Positions 47,580 to 59,019 of a stretch of 64,000 bases of DNA are shown one piece after another; position 1 is the first letter of the stretch; each line of letters starts with the position of its first letter. A program made the translations under genes and the position numbers. Source of the stretch: Ephydatia muelleri (Eukaryota > Porifera > Demospongiae > Spongillida > Spongillidae); contig JABACO010000016.1 in assembly GCA_013339895.1 (NCBI GenBank), positions 2,437,767 to 2,501,766 on the forward strand. The letters are read 5' to 3'. The notes under the pieces were generated by a model. The model searched no databases and was not told the DNA's origin. It saw only the letters and a list, made by a program, of their open reading frames with translations.

Positions 47580-49200
47580 GCATTGCTCTATATTACCTGT
47601 GTTACTGATTTGACTAATTCGTTTTGCTGAATCGTGTGCCTGACAACATAACCTTACCTTTATTCTAGGAACGGCGCTAGGTTCGGAAGACATATTTCAC
47701 AGAAAACCTCCTGCTAAAAATTACAGCACGTGGAGATGTGGTTTTTGATTTCCAGTAAATGAGACAGCTGGAATCAGGGCTTTCAAAAGTTTTCTCCATT
47801 TTATTGTTTTGTTTGCGCTCACGCAAATGCTCATATTTTGTTTTGCTCACGCAAATGCTCATGCAGCCACGCTCACCCCTTGAAACTCACGCAATACCTC
47901 GCAGAGCTTGTAACAGTTATCAATACACTCTCCAGTATAAACTGAAAGCGAGTCTGTTTCGAGAACAAATAAACGCGCGCGATAGAGTACTAAAAAGTAC
48001 TTGATCTGCCCGTCTTAACAACGTAAAAACGATGTAGCCAGCAAGTGTGGGTGAGAATCCTAACAGCTTACAAAACTACGCCACTCTGAGGATGTTGAGC
48101 TCAGGTGATTTCCGGTTGGATCCAAGCACCTTTTATACGGGAGTTTGAGCACGGCCTGCGCCACTATTTACGTGGCGTCTCCTCCTTTAAAACGTATTAA
48201 TTAGTTTGTTTACAAAAGTATCTATGTTTGTATGTCCTATTGAAATGGGAAACAAGGAATCTTATTGGAGTGGCCTTATTGTCCGTCCTGCTCGTTGTCC
48301 AGCTCACTGACTGTACTATAGAATAACGGGAAGATCGAGCTTTCCGTTTGATTAGAAAAACTACGCCTATACACAGTACGTTCAAAACGTAATGCAACAA
48401 ATACTTCTCGTTAACAGTATAGGCCTCATAATAATATAAAGCCTAATGTGTCCTTCTTAACCTAGCGATGGTCTGGTGAGTCTAACTTGAGAAATCCGTA
48501 ATTGATGTATGGGTAACCAATGTAAGCCTATTTCCCTCGATCCTCAAACACTAAAATAGTCTATCAACAGCGACTGCTGCTTTTCTTGATCGTTCCTGTG
48601 CAGCTTTGCATGCCATAACATACCCGAGTGAGTCAAGCCAAGCGTACACCTTATAAATAACTAGGCCTGTATCGCGCCCGTATGTACGGTAGATCATTGT
48701 GAGAATTAATAATGGTGACATTCAGCACCTTAATTCCTAAAAGTGACTCAGGAGCCTTAAAAAACTAGGGCTAGGAGTGTCCTATTGTATCAGAGACCTG
48801 TCCAGTTGATGATCTGGCTAACATAATCTAAGTGCGATTTTACCACAACTATTACGGATCCGTACAAACGTCTTTGAAATTTGTACATGTGCCTATGGAC
48901 GTGTTGTTCAGGGACATGGAACAGGCAGATAGACCCTGGAATTTCATCAATAAAGCGCTGTAATGCCAGAACCGTTCATGCGTATATGATAGAATTTGGG
49001 GCTTATTCGGTACAGTACCAGATTTCATACATAAAAGACGTTTTGAGATGTCAGTACAGTTGTGATTTTTTACACGGGGGCGGGACTCGAAGACCGGGTG
49101 CTCTTCACAGTGGCGCGTGCGCGGGCCATTTAATTAGTGGGCCTGGTTCAATCTTGCCACTCCCACTCTCAAAATTTTGTTGACTCTAAGCAAGTTGGAC
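47580..49200. other. Intergenic; upstream region of paralog B
   Basis: No exons recognised. A small local repeat (cgcaaatgctcat, 47822 and 47850) and CG-rich patches near 49075-49130. The segment just before 49208 should hold the paralog B promoter. Confidence 0.35.
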
Positions 49201-49228
49201 GTGTTTATTGAAGCGTGGCCCAGTCGGC

Positions 49229-50326
49229 ATGAAATTCAAGCGGTTTGCTTTTGCTGTGCTGTACCTCTCAGTGATAGTCACAATCGCGTTCATCTATTCG
49301 TTTTCGTCAGGGCGGAGCACACCAACCATCTCCATTTACAACGCTAAATCTCCAAACGGCCGCGAGCTAAATATTCCCGATAGAGAATTTATACCTGAAG
49401 GTAGCTCGTCTCGGTCTCTTGCCAGTGTATCCACGAATGCCATCCCACTCCTTACGCCCACCTCCCCCGCTTATATTACATTACCTATCCTGTATCTCGT
49501 CCAAGCGGAGAAGTGCCTACCCCCGTATCTTCAGTCTAACGACGTTCTGGGAAACGGCAGTCTAGGGTTTGAGGTTATAGTTTTGTCCTATAAGGAAGCG
49601 TGTGACAATCCTCCCCTTCGCCATATCCAGTACTTTCTGAATTCTACTACCACCTGGACAACAGGAAGAAATTTCCTTTTTGAAGCTGCAATGAACAGAA
49701 ATAAAATTTATCTTTACTACATATTCATGGACGACGACGTTGTTCTGATTGATTTAAAAAATTCGAACCCTTGGAGGAAGTTCGAAGCATTTTTGCGCTC
49801 CGTCGAACCGGCAATTGCAGCTGTTGACTTGATCAATGATAACAACTTTCTTCAAATGGTACGCAACGTTCACCGTGACAGGCAGTGCTCTCGTGAGGAG
49901 GACTATATAGCCTGTGTGTGGTTTGATGCTATCTTCAATGCCTTCCATTATAATGCAGTCCACCGTATTCTTCCGTACGACTCAACATTTGACACGCAAA
50001 CATGGTATGCAAGTCAAATGGCTGTCATTGCTCGAAGTGAGGTTTTGTTCAGAGGACAAGTTGTGCTCCATACAGAGGTAGTTGGAGAGAACAAAGAGCA
50101 TCGACCTTACCCCAAGAGTCTCGAATTTTCCCATGAAATGTTTAAAATCTGGCTTTCAGGCCTTGCGGAGAGACATGTCCCTCCAAACCATTTGCAGTGT
50201 GCGAATGTCTATGTGCACCAGTGGATAACAATGGAGGGTTTGCACGGGTGGAACTCATCCACAATGTGCCTGCCTCCTCCCCCACCCCATGACGTCATTG
50301 AACCTGGTCGCTATGCTTGTGCATAA
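49229..50326 (+). CDS. Type II membrane glycosyltransferase-like protein, paralog B
   Basis: Single exon, 365 codons from MKFKRFAFAVLYLS (an in-frame ATG at 49208 gives 7 more residues). It has a basic head, one hydrophobic anchor (about residues 5-25), the motif YYIFMDDDVVL, and ends GRYACA. It is collinear with paralog A over the full length, with small length differences in the stem region after the anchor. Shared landmarks are ILYLVQ(T/A)EKCLPPYL, NDVLGNGSL, CDNPP, TTW(S/T)TGRNFLFE and NPWRKFEAFLRSVEPAIAA. Both copies are intact, so selection has kept two genes; lower divergence in the C-terminal half suggests that part is most constrained or was homogenised by gene conversion. Orientation is opposite to A. 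Predicted Golgi/ER lumen enzyme; substrate unknown. Confidence 0.8.
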   Translation: MKFKRFAFAVLYLSVIVTIAFIYSFSSGRSTPTISIYNAKSPNGRELNIPDREFIPEGSSSRSLASVSTNAIPLLTPTSPAYITLPILYLVQAEKCLPPYLQSNDVLGNGSLGFEVIVLSYKEACDNPPLRHIQYFLNSTTTWTTGRNFLFEAAMNRNKIYLYYIFMDDDVVLIDLKNSNPWRKFEAFLRSVEPAIAAVDLINDNNFLQMVRNVHRDRQCSREEDYIACVWFDAIFNAFHYNAVHRILPYDSTFDTQTWYASQMAVIARSEVLFRGQVVLHTEVVGENKEHRPYPKSLEFSHEMFKIWLSGLAERHVPPNHLQCANVYVHQWITMEGLHGWNSSTMCLPPPPPHDVIEPGRYACA

Positions 50327-50639
50327 TGATCTGCGCGCAGTTCCACTGCCTTGCAATGACGCTTGTTCGACCGTGTAGATGTATTATTTATTAAGGTCAT
50401 ATACATGTCTAATAATGTTATTATGCATTAGTTACTGATATAAAAATGCATCATGTTTACTCGCTATAGCTTCCGCACGGCTAATGAGCGAAGGACCTGG
50501 TCCTTGAATTGGTCCTCAGTGTACATGCATTGTACCCCCATTGGATTTGTCTTTGTATATGCATCGTGTCCCATAACATGTGGCAAAGAATAATATCACT
50601 GTATTCACCAAAGCACTGGGCCCATGGTACGATATTAAA

Positions 50640-50680
50640 ACGTGTGTGTTTGTGTGTGTGTGTGTGGGGGGGGGGGGGGG
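50640..50680. repeat. (GT)n and poly-G run
   Basis: gtgtgtgtgtgtgtg followed by G16-18, 3' of paralog B. Confidence 0.9.
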
Positions 50681-50958
50681 GCTGATTTCTTTAGAGCAAA
50701 ATGAATAATTAAATATTTTTATTCAAAGTTTGATGCATCACATTGCCAGAAATTTCGAACATCGATCCGTAACTCCGGCCGGGAATATATTCTACTTTCA
50801 CCGTTACAATTGTATTCTTTAGCAAAGATTTATTGAAACATAAACACAACTAATTATTAATAAAAATTATTTACGTTCTTCTACGACAACAAATTTTATC
50901 TATATGAAAAAAAGAGTTTCTTCATGTAATATACTAAATATCATTTGTAGAACAATTC

Positions 50959-51792
50959 TTATAATATGGGACAGTTCACGCGAAAATGATAACTCGCATT
51001 TATATATAAAATGTTATATAAATGCTTCTCGTTATATCTTCCGAACGGTAAACACTATCAACATCCTATTTTCAACACTTCATACCACACCATTTCTCTA
51101 TGGTAAAATACGTTTTGGGATCTTGCACTTGCTCCTTGCCAGTATTGCAACGTTCGATACCCCACCGGGTTCAAACCCGCCATAACTTTCTGTAGGAGTA
51201 ATGAAATCGCTTCAAATTCGGTATGTAGGTAGAGAGGTCCTATACCTATCGATTTGTTCTGTTCGTTAATTTTTATGCCATCTGTTACGGAGATACAGTT
51301 GAATAAACTACGTGCTCGTTTTCCCGCTTGATTCGCGCCAATGTAATAATCCCCGCCTCCCCATACATTGAGCGGAGCGCAATTTGCCCAAATCATTGGC
51401 GCGAAACGAGCGCGAAAATGTGCACGTAGTTTGTTCAACTGTATCTCAGTAACGGATTGCATAATAAATTAACGAACAGAACAAATAGATAGATATAGGA
51501 CCTCTCCACCTACAAACCAAATTTGAAGCGATTTGATTACTCCTACAGAAAGTTAGGGCGGGTTTGAACCCGGTGGGGTATCGAACCTTGCAATACTGGC
51601 AAGGAACAAGTGCAAGACCCCAAAACATATTTTGCCATAGAGAAATGGTGTGGTATGAAGTGTTGAAAATAGGATGTTGATAGCCTTAACCGTTCGGAAG
51701 TTATAGCGATTCAAACGAGAAGCATTTTAAAAATAACATTTTATATATAAATGCGAGTTATCATTTTCGCGTGAACTGTCCCATATAATATA
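50959..51792. mobile_element. Fold-back element with ~385-bp inverted arms
   Basis: Left arm ~50959-51343 and right arm ~51394-51792 are inverted copies around a 50-base spacer (51344-51393). Matching pieces include atgggacagttcacgcgaaa at the outer ends, taccccaccgggttcaaacc against its complement near 51560, and ttcgcgccaatg/cattggcgcgaa at the inner ends. Arms differ by about one base in ten plus small indels. No coding frame. The outer ends are flanked by TTATAATA-type sequence on both sides. Likely a non-autonomous fold-back/MITE. Confidence 0.85.
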
Positions 51793-52850
51793 ACAATTAC
51801 TTTCGGTCCATTGTTACGCATGCGCGTTGCAGAAGCGTCATAACAAATGTCGTTTAGATATTCACAATTATAAACGGCAATGAGGTTCTTCAACAAGCGT
51901 GTAGAAAAGGCTGTTGACATGCAGTGGCATAGCTACGGCAGGGCCTAGGTCCTACCAGCCGAGATCAGCATAATGATATAATACTCACTCTTGAAGTAAT
52001 TGATCTAGCGCGGGCTCGAGAGCCTCGAGTTGTGAACTTCACATTTCAGTACTACACGAGTATGGCACGTGTGCATATGACATGAAAAGAGGTTATTAAC
52101 AATTTGCTTCCCAGGAAAAAACAACAGAAGAATTTATGTTAATGTAAATTCACTGTTGGTAACAAACTGATCCAGAACATTTAAATTTTGCCCCCCCCCC
52201 CCCCCCCCCCTCCCCCCTTGCATGCCCTACCATCAATACTACCCTGGCTACTGCTGTTAAGTTCATTCAGCCCATCCGCCATCATCCTACCTTGAGGGAG
52301 CATTGAACAGCATCAAAACTTGTTGGGCATAGCCCGACAGGGGACGCTAAGGGCCAAACTACATTGAAGCTGTTTAATTAAGCAGTGAGAAACTCACTGC
52401 GTTGTCAAGGCGGTAATTATGGTGGCCAGGGCCAAAGGCCAGTTAAGTTTAAGGTTGGCAACTCATCGAAGACAAACTTGATGTCAATATCCACCCATCT
52501 CATAAAAAACATTAAAAAAAATAAAAAGCCATGAATTGTAGTAGTAGCGTTTGGACCACAGTATTCCCCAAAGCAATCTAAACCTACCTCCATTTGTTAC
52601 ATTCAACATCATTATGTAAATCCTGGGACCTGACAGGTGGTTCCCCGGGCAGGTGCATATAGATGCCTATAGTCTACAGACATGTTAGACAGCAGGGCCA
52701 TATAATGTACTAGACTCTCCATATGTAACTTTAAGCCACTTTGCAAACTGCAAGTAAGTTTTTTCCTTTGGTTGTGGCACTGTTTTTATGAACTTGCGCT
52801 ACAGAGTAGACAATAATGACATAACCATTGAGCATTTCTGCCCATGCACT
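51793..52850. other. Non-coding with a poly-C run
   Basis: C22-type homopolymer at about 52189-52210. A palindromic patch ggccagggccaaaggcc near 52422. No exon recognised. May be the outer part of the neighbouring element. Confidence 0.35.
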
Positions 52851-52857
52851 CACCAAA

Positions 52858-53564
52858 ATATCTAGATTTACACGGTACTTTGCCAGATGTTCCTCACCCT
52901 CAACCTTAAGCAGTGAAGCAAATTTTTCAACAAATTGTAATGTGCTCATGGATGCATACATCTCACACGGCTTAACCACAAATAAGGAATAATTTTGTAG
53001 ACAAAAAGCATGCATGCAACAGTACCCTACGTCTCTCTTCTGCACGCAAATCTGCAAGGCGTTTTTGACAGAAAATTACTCCCTTTTTCCACTGTGTGAC
53101 AGTTGATCTCGGACCAAGGACTTTGATGACAACATCCTATTTATGAATGAAGTACAAGTATAATATATATATTTGTTTGTAGTCATTCTTACCATTAAGG
53201 CCTTTTGCATAACACTTCTTGGAAGAGAAGTACAAAACAAAATGCCCATCTCTCTGGTCAGATCATCCTACTTTTTTTAAAAATCAGTTGTACTGGTAAC
53301 AAAGCAGTTGTGAATGTATTTACATACCTTGAATGGACTGCTTTCAATTTGGAATGACTGCTCTGCTATTTTTGCGATTTGTCCAGAGAGCTTGGTGTAG
53401 CTGTCGCACAGCTTATTGTACTTATCTTCCATTAAGCAGTACATATTTTTACACTCCTCCTTCAATATCTTCATTTCATTCATTATCTGCTGCAAACTAA
53501 TAGACCTTGAACTGGCGGTATTTGAGGTAGATGGAAGGGAGCTATGTGATGAAGAAGCTATCAC
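52858..53564 (-). CDS. Coiled-coil gene beside the Plavaka-type element, function unknown
   Basis: Three minus-strand exons. Exon 1, 53564-53328: MIASSSHSSLPS..., a Ser-rich start, then a coiled coil (LQQIMNEMKILKEECKNMYC ... DSYTKLSGQIAKIAEQ), donor AAG|gtatgt. Exon 2, about 53136-53026: DVVIKVLGPRSTVTQWKKG ... RLADLRAEERR, acceptor atag, donor AGG|gtactg. Exon 3, about 52905-52859: VEGEEHLAKYRVNLDIL, donor gtgagt. Exon 2 is basic and Trp-containing and could bind nucleic acid. It starts head-to-head with the Plavaka-type transposase (~53.9 kb, plus), so it may be a second gene of that element or a neighbouring host gene. Phases between exons were not all verified. Confidence 0.5.
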
Positions 53565-53849
53565 CGCTGAGGTTGTACTTTGTGATGTTGCATGCTACAG
53601 ATCGCAGGCAGAGCGGATGCTTCTAATGCTCGGTTGTGCAGAGGTGACCTAATCATAGCATCATGCACATACAAATTACAATAGGTGAGCAATGAGAAAC
53701 TATACTACCCTCTTACCTCTCGCGCATTGTCCTCTCGGGCATATTTGTCAATTGCCTATGGTTGAGGCTAGAAAAGGTGGTTGCCATTGTCCAGTCCGAA
53801 TGCAAATGAATTTGATCAACGAACACCACGTGGCAAAGACGGAAATGAA

Positions 53850-56800
53850 TCGTGCATCAATCCGCAAGAGAGGTCGTGGGGGCAAAACATACGTTTGTGA
53901 CAGGACGGGTAAGAGCTCTAGCCACATGTGATTTTGGCACTTTACTGTTTTGTGTAGAAAGCTATCACTGCATTGTTTGCAATGAAGAGTTTACTCGCTC
54001 ATACAATTTCAAAAGACATTGCGACAGTGCTGGGCACAAGTTTGCCGAAAGCTTGTCTACGCATGTAGCTTTTGGCGTGGAGGTACAAAATGTGTTTTCA
54101 AGAATGTGTATGTTCTAGACTTGTACTTTATTAATAGGAGGACAAAAATGACGAAGTCTCGATTACATTATCTGAATCTGAAGAAGACGACAGCGACCTT
54201 GCTTCAAGATCAGGTGACGACATCTTTTGAGACTGGCAGTGTTTTGGATACCCATGATGACTTAGAGTCTCTGATACAGCTTGGTACGCTATGCAATACT
54301 TATATCAGGTTGCCAATGCAATATATTGGTCTATACGTGTTATGCAGATGGTGATTTTAACAGTGGCATTGAAGCAGAAGAGCAAATTGGGCTGATATTG
54401 GGCAAGGAATTTTTCTATTGTCTGTAACTTAGATATAGATGATGCGATTTTGGAGGAGCAACCCAGCCTTTGATCCGATAATTACTATCCATTCCCAAAC
54501 AAGACATTTGCTTTGTTGTACTTCCTTCTTCACAGCCTACAACCCGCCTTACATTACATGTGATGTGCTGGCTTAATACTCATCAGGGAGAGTCCCATTT
54601 TGTCTATGTACTATCCCTAAAGCAAGTGGTTGCAAAGATTCAGCTTAAGTCAGCTTAAGAAATTCAAATTGCCAGGGTTGTATTCTCCTATTGTTGTAAG
54701 TCAGTGAAGTGTACAGTACAAACATACTAATACTTTTTGTCCCCAGCCCAGTGTACTACATCAGCAGGGATTCCTTATTACATGATTCCAATTGCAGGAA
54801 TTATAGCTCAATGTTTAGGGAATACTTCAATATCATCTATAGTGGTTCGATATCCTGTACATACAGATGGATGTTATACGTAACTGGCTGCCTTTAATTC
54901 TTACATATGCACATAACATGTGCATACTTGCAGAGAGTTATTCCATGGAAGACGGTGGCACCCTGACACTCGCTTTTATGCCCCTATGGCAACTCTGTCT
55001 AATGGAGCCTCCATCTTTTTGCATGACTGTGTTTTATTTAACCACCCTGAACTAGGAAGGATTTTAAAGGTTTGGTTACAAAGTTTTACACAAAGGTATT
55101 TGCATTGCTTTACCTTTTAAAAATAACTTATTTTGTTTATCTGTTTAGGAACAACAACCAGACATAATTGTGCAAGTTGATGTCCTGCTTAGTGCAGATC
55201 AATTCAATCATGTGGTGGAAGGTGCTGACATCAGCCTCTGTGATGGTGACTATATCTTGCACAGCAGCATGGACACTCCACTATGCAACATCCAAGGGCT
55301 TGATAGTGCACCGAATTGTGTTGTGAAATTGAATTCTAGCACATTTCCTCTCAAAGGTTTGAGAATCAGGTAATGTGCCTTGCATATATGTTAGCAACAC
55401 AATCTGTACTAATTTTTCCCTTATATAAGGACTAGTTGCAGTACTTGGCACCACCATCCCTGCAAAGTCAAAAGCAGTGGACGAAAAGTTGTAATTTTAC
55501 CATTAATTCTTTTCTCGGACGACACCAGTGGCAACAAAAGTAAAAAGTGGAACAAATTTGACAGTTGGTTCCTTTTGTTGGCTGGAATGCCTAGGCATGA
55601 AAATACTAAACACTCAAACATTCACTTTATTTGCTCCTCAAACAAAATCACAGTGTTGCAAATGGGTGAAGCAATATCAAGATCATTACTACAACTTGAA
55701 AATTATGGTATAGAGGTGTTCGATGCATATTACCAAGAGAATGTTCTGGTGTTTTGTCCATTGATGCTCATTATTTGTGATAATCCTCAGGCATCAGAGC
55801 TTGTAAACCACCTTGGCAGTACTGCAACCAAATACTGCTGGATGTGTGACGTGAGAATATTTGGGGGGAAAAAAGTCCTAAATTTTGATTCTTGTAATTA
55901 CCCTGCAGGTGGACAAAGACATCGCACCTCATCAAATATGCCAAGAAAGGACCCTTGACTGTAGCCTGTAACAAATCAAGATGATTTGCTTCAGTCAACA
56001 AAGAGTGGTAAAAAGAAGTTACAAAGTATGTATGGCCTGAGAGACCTGCATAACCCTTTTTTAGAAAATTTGGGGATGGATCTTTACAGGTATGTTAATA
56101 GCAAAGCAATCAAAAAATAATAATGATTTATATTTGGTATGCAATAGGTGTATACCCGTGGAGGTACTACACACTTTGGTACTGGGCTGTTGCAAGTACC
56201 TGTTAAACATATTTTTCCCTAAGCTATCCAAACAACAGAAAAAAGAGATACTTGCCAGAATATCTGCATTCTCCACTTCTGGATTTAACCATACCATTTA
56301 TGGAAATGTGTGCCAGTATTATAAGTCATTTGTGGGCCGACACTTTATTTTGGGTTCAGACCTTAACCCTGCTGAAATAGAGGTTCTGTTGAATTTTTCA
56401 AAGGTGTGTACATGTTGTGTGACAGTGTCTTATTTAATTGTTTCCTTGCTACTTGCAGGCATTTAAAATTGCATGCTGCAATTTTTTTTCAGCCACAATA
56501 TCCGGCCAATGGAAGGATATTTGCCAGAATTTTGTTTGTGCTGTTAGGAGATGCTTTCCTGAGTTAATGAATAAGCCTAAGATCCATTATTTGCTTCATC
56601 TGGTAGATAATATGAGTGAATTTGGACCATGCTCAGCTTTCTCAGCAGAAAGGTGTGTGTGTATGTGTGTGTGAGTTGTTTTAAATACGGTTATTCTTAC
56701 AGATGCGAGTCATTTTACTCCAGTGTCAGGACATAGAATATTTACAGCAATCATATTGCTCCAAGTTGAGACATCTCCAATCATTTTGCAGTGCTGCAGC

Positions 56801-57110
56801 ATGTCCGCTACTTATGCGATTCAAATTCTCCTAATAAGGATAAGAGGTTATATAAATGAGCATATTGAACGTGTATGTCACTTGTCAGGTGTGGAGATGG
56901 TTTACGGAATGTGTACATGTCTTCTTCAGCAATTCAACACATGCTGAATAATGTTCCTTCAAGAGAACTTCACGCAACAAAGCACATTTATCAACCCAGA
57001 ACCTAAGTGTGATGAATCTTGTAGATTCACTAAAAGGGAGTGAGTCAGGAGGCTTGAGCGTGTGATAACAAGCCACAAAACATTGGTTTATGACCACAAT
57101 TGGACAAACA
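53850..57110 (+). mobile_element. Plavaka-type DNA transposon (C2H2 finger plus DDE transposase), decayed
   Basis: 53956-54090: C2H2/U1-like finger SYHCIVCNEEFTRSYNFKRH CDSAGH. Then an acidic linker (54132-54220, SESEEDDSDLASRSGDD). 54950-55075: RRWHPDTRFYAPMATLSNGA ... LGRILK. 55149-55370: PDIIVQVDVLLSADQFNHV ... LCDGDYILHSS. 55490-55850: VVILPLILFSDDTSGNKSKK, WFLLLAGMPRHENTKHSN, IHFICSSNKITVLQM, IICDNPQASELVNHLGST and KYCWMCDV. 56150-56655: VEVLHTLVLGCCKYLL, KQQKKEILARISAFSTSGFN, NKPKIHYLLHLVDNMSEFGP and SAFSAER, followed by a terminal part near 56702 (CESFYSSVRT). SDDTSGN and the DNP...CxxC blocks are typical of Plavaka/KDZ-like transposases of fungi and invertebrates. Introns are likely between several blocks; stops and frame changes (e.g. 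near 54360-54700 and 55930-56090) suggest a dead or badly damaged copy. Confidence 0.8.
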
Positions 57111-58270
57111 TGTTGTATTGTTTAAATGTGTATTGCATGTGAATTGTACGTGGAAGAACTGTAAAAACATGTAGTAACAATCTGTACAGCATATGTAACA
57201 TCCTGGATCAGACCCGTAATCGGATCTTGGAGCATATGATAGCTACAATATGTTACAGGATGATGCTCTATCGGAGGTGATGCTGATTGTAAGTCATACA
57301 TTGATACCGATTGAAAAACATTCCGTATCGAATAGATTGACCTGATCAAGGGAAAACAATTTTGGTTGTGTATTGTTATCCGGGGACCTGACAGAGGCAC
57401 AAGGTTCGAGCAAAAAGACTCAGCTAACCGTTGACGAAAAGCGGAATGCAGAGGCTGCAGAGGAAGCTTAGATGACTGCAACTGCATCAGCTATTGAACA
57501 TCTGCCAGTGGAAGATGGAACAGCTGATTCAGTGCAGCAGAGTGGGTTTTGGCTCCAGGAGAAATGGAGACTGAAGGTGTTGAGATCATTGCTGAAATAG
57601 CAGCCAGGCTGCTTGGTCGAGAAACTGCAGGAGGATGATGGAGAGCCAGACTCCAACTACATAGAACCTCTGCCAGTGAAGCTGGAAAAAGCTAAGAGGA
57701 GCTCGTTGTGTCTTTCAGAGTTTGTGTGAGACAATATAGCTCTGTTCTCTGAAGAGGGGTACCAAACACAGAGATGCAAAAAATCTAAATCTGTATACCA
57801 CAAGTAATTATATTCATTCCCCCGTTAGAAGCGCTATGGTAAGAGCACGGGGAACAAACGCTTAGGGGCAGCCTGTACTGTAGAGTGACAGTGACATCTC
57901 ATCTGAAGGGGTGTTTGCAACCACAACTGATAGTACAAAGGCTTTGATATCACAACTGTGCCCACAAATATTGTGGTGGTGATAAGATTATCTATTTACA
58001 CACTCTTATCTTGATGGCTTCTGTCTGTGCATTCCCAGAGGAGCCTGCTACATCTGTAACATCACTGAATGTCAAAACAGCAACATCCTTGGCTAGTCTA
58101 GTGGCACCACCAGCATACAACCAGTGTAAGTTGGGGTGGAGGGGCCAGTGCTCAGGCCTCTCACAAGCACAAGTCCAAAGGGTACTCTGCCTTAGTCTTG
58201 GTCCCAGACCCAGTCCATCACAGCAGCAAATGGATTACATCACTGCATGTTCAGCCTAATTTGAGTGTCA
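57111..58270. other. Intergenic or decayed sequence
   Basis: 57390-57730 (plus) has broken coding-like pieces (LTVDEKRNAEAAEEA, EKLQEDDGEPDSNYIEPLPV) but no recognised family. The rest shows nothing. Confidence 0.3.
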
Positions 58271-58460
58271 TGATGATGTACTCCTAACTCATCCCATCAC
58301 AACCAACCCTCCTCATCCCACCAACCTAACTCATCCCATCACAAACAACCCTCCTCATCACAACAACCTAAACCCTCCTCATCACAACAACCTAACTCAT
58401 CCCATCACAAACAACCCTCCTCATCACACCAACCTAACTCACGCTCTCATTCTCACCTCC
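58270..58460. repeat. CATCACAA(C)AACC minisatellite
   Basis: Variable units of cctcatcacaacaacctaac / tcatcccatcacaaacaacc. Confidence 0.85.
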
Positions 58461-58527
58461 ATCAGGTCCCAGAACCAAATCTTGTCATCATATATCCTCT
58501 GCTCCACATTCCTACCTAGGGATAGAT

Positions 58528-58760
58528 CACATCACATTCCTCGGCTAGATCACATCACATTCCTATCTAGGGATAGACCACATCACATTCCTACCTAGGG
58601 ATAGACCACATCACATTCCTACCTAGGGATAGACCACATCACATTCCTACCTAGGGATAGACCACATCACATTCCTACCTAGGGATAGACCACATCACAT
58701 TCCTACCTAGGGATAGACCACATCACATTCCTACCTAGGGATAGACCACATCACACAGAT
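58528..58760. repeat. 28-bp minisatellite between WD40 exons
   Basis: About eight units of acctagggatagaccacatc + acattcct. It abuts the left WD40-like exon at about 58520. Confidence 0.93.
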
Positions 58761-58817
58761 ACACATCTCCTCACAGATACTTGTGTACACAAAGCCACAA
58801 TACAAGCACTTGTACAC

Positions 58818-58872
58818 TAAAATCACTCACGTACACTAAAATCACTCACGTACACTAAAATCACTCACGTAC
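58818..58872. repeat. 19-bp tandem repeat
   Basis: Three units of cactcacgtacactaaaat. Confidence 0.9.
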
Positions 58873-59019
58873 ACCTCCCATATGTACACTCACATACTCC
58901 TCTCTCTTACTCATTGAGCAGTTCTCCATTGTCCCTGTCCAGCAGTCTGATCTTCTCATCCAGGGATGAAGCCAGAACACAGTGACCATCTCAAGAGAAA
59001 GACAAATTGGTCACTGGAT

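Larger units (their letters stand above)
58457..59019 (-). pseudogene. WDR83/MORG1-like WD40 exons with in-frame TGA
   Basis: Two minus-strand exon pieces. Exon 59019-58911 (acceptor ccctcag, donor GA|gtaaga) reads PVTNLSFS, then TGA, then DGHCVLASSLDEKIRLLDRD and NGELLNE. This matches the sixth-repeat region of WDR83 (FSRDGQC...SSLDSTLRLLDKDTGELL), with TGA where CGA (Arg) is expected. A second piece 58505-58457 reads IYDDKIWFWDLMEG (WDR83: SEDGKVFFWDLVEG), donor gtgaga; its 5' half is replaced by minisatellite-like sequence. WDR83 is a WD40 scaffold for MAPK signalling and the spliceosome. I find no other WD exons around, so this is most likely a pseudogene fragment; a sequencing error at the TGA cannot be excluded. 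Confidence 0.6.

Noticed and set aside
52310..52480. Possible structured RNA (GGGACGCTAAGGGCC and a ggccagggccaaaggcc palindrome)
   Set aside because: No cloverleaf or known RNA motif can be built; only short hairpins.
58528..58760. Possible CRISPR array (28-bp repeats)
   Set aside because: Units are contiguous with no spacers and the genome is eukaryotic; the same holds for the 23-bp and 27-bp arrays.
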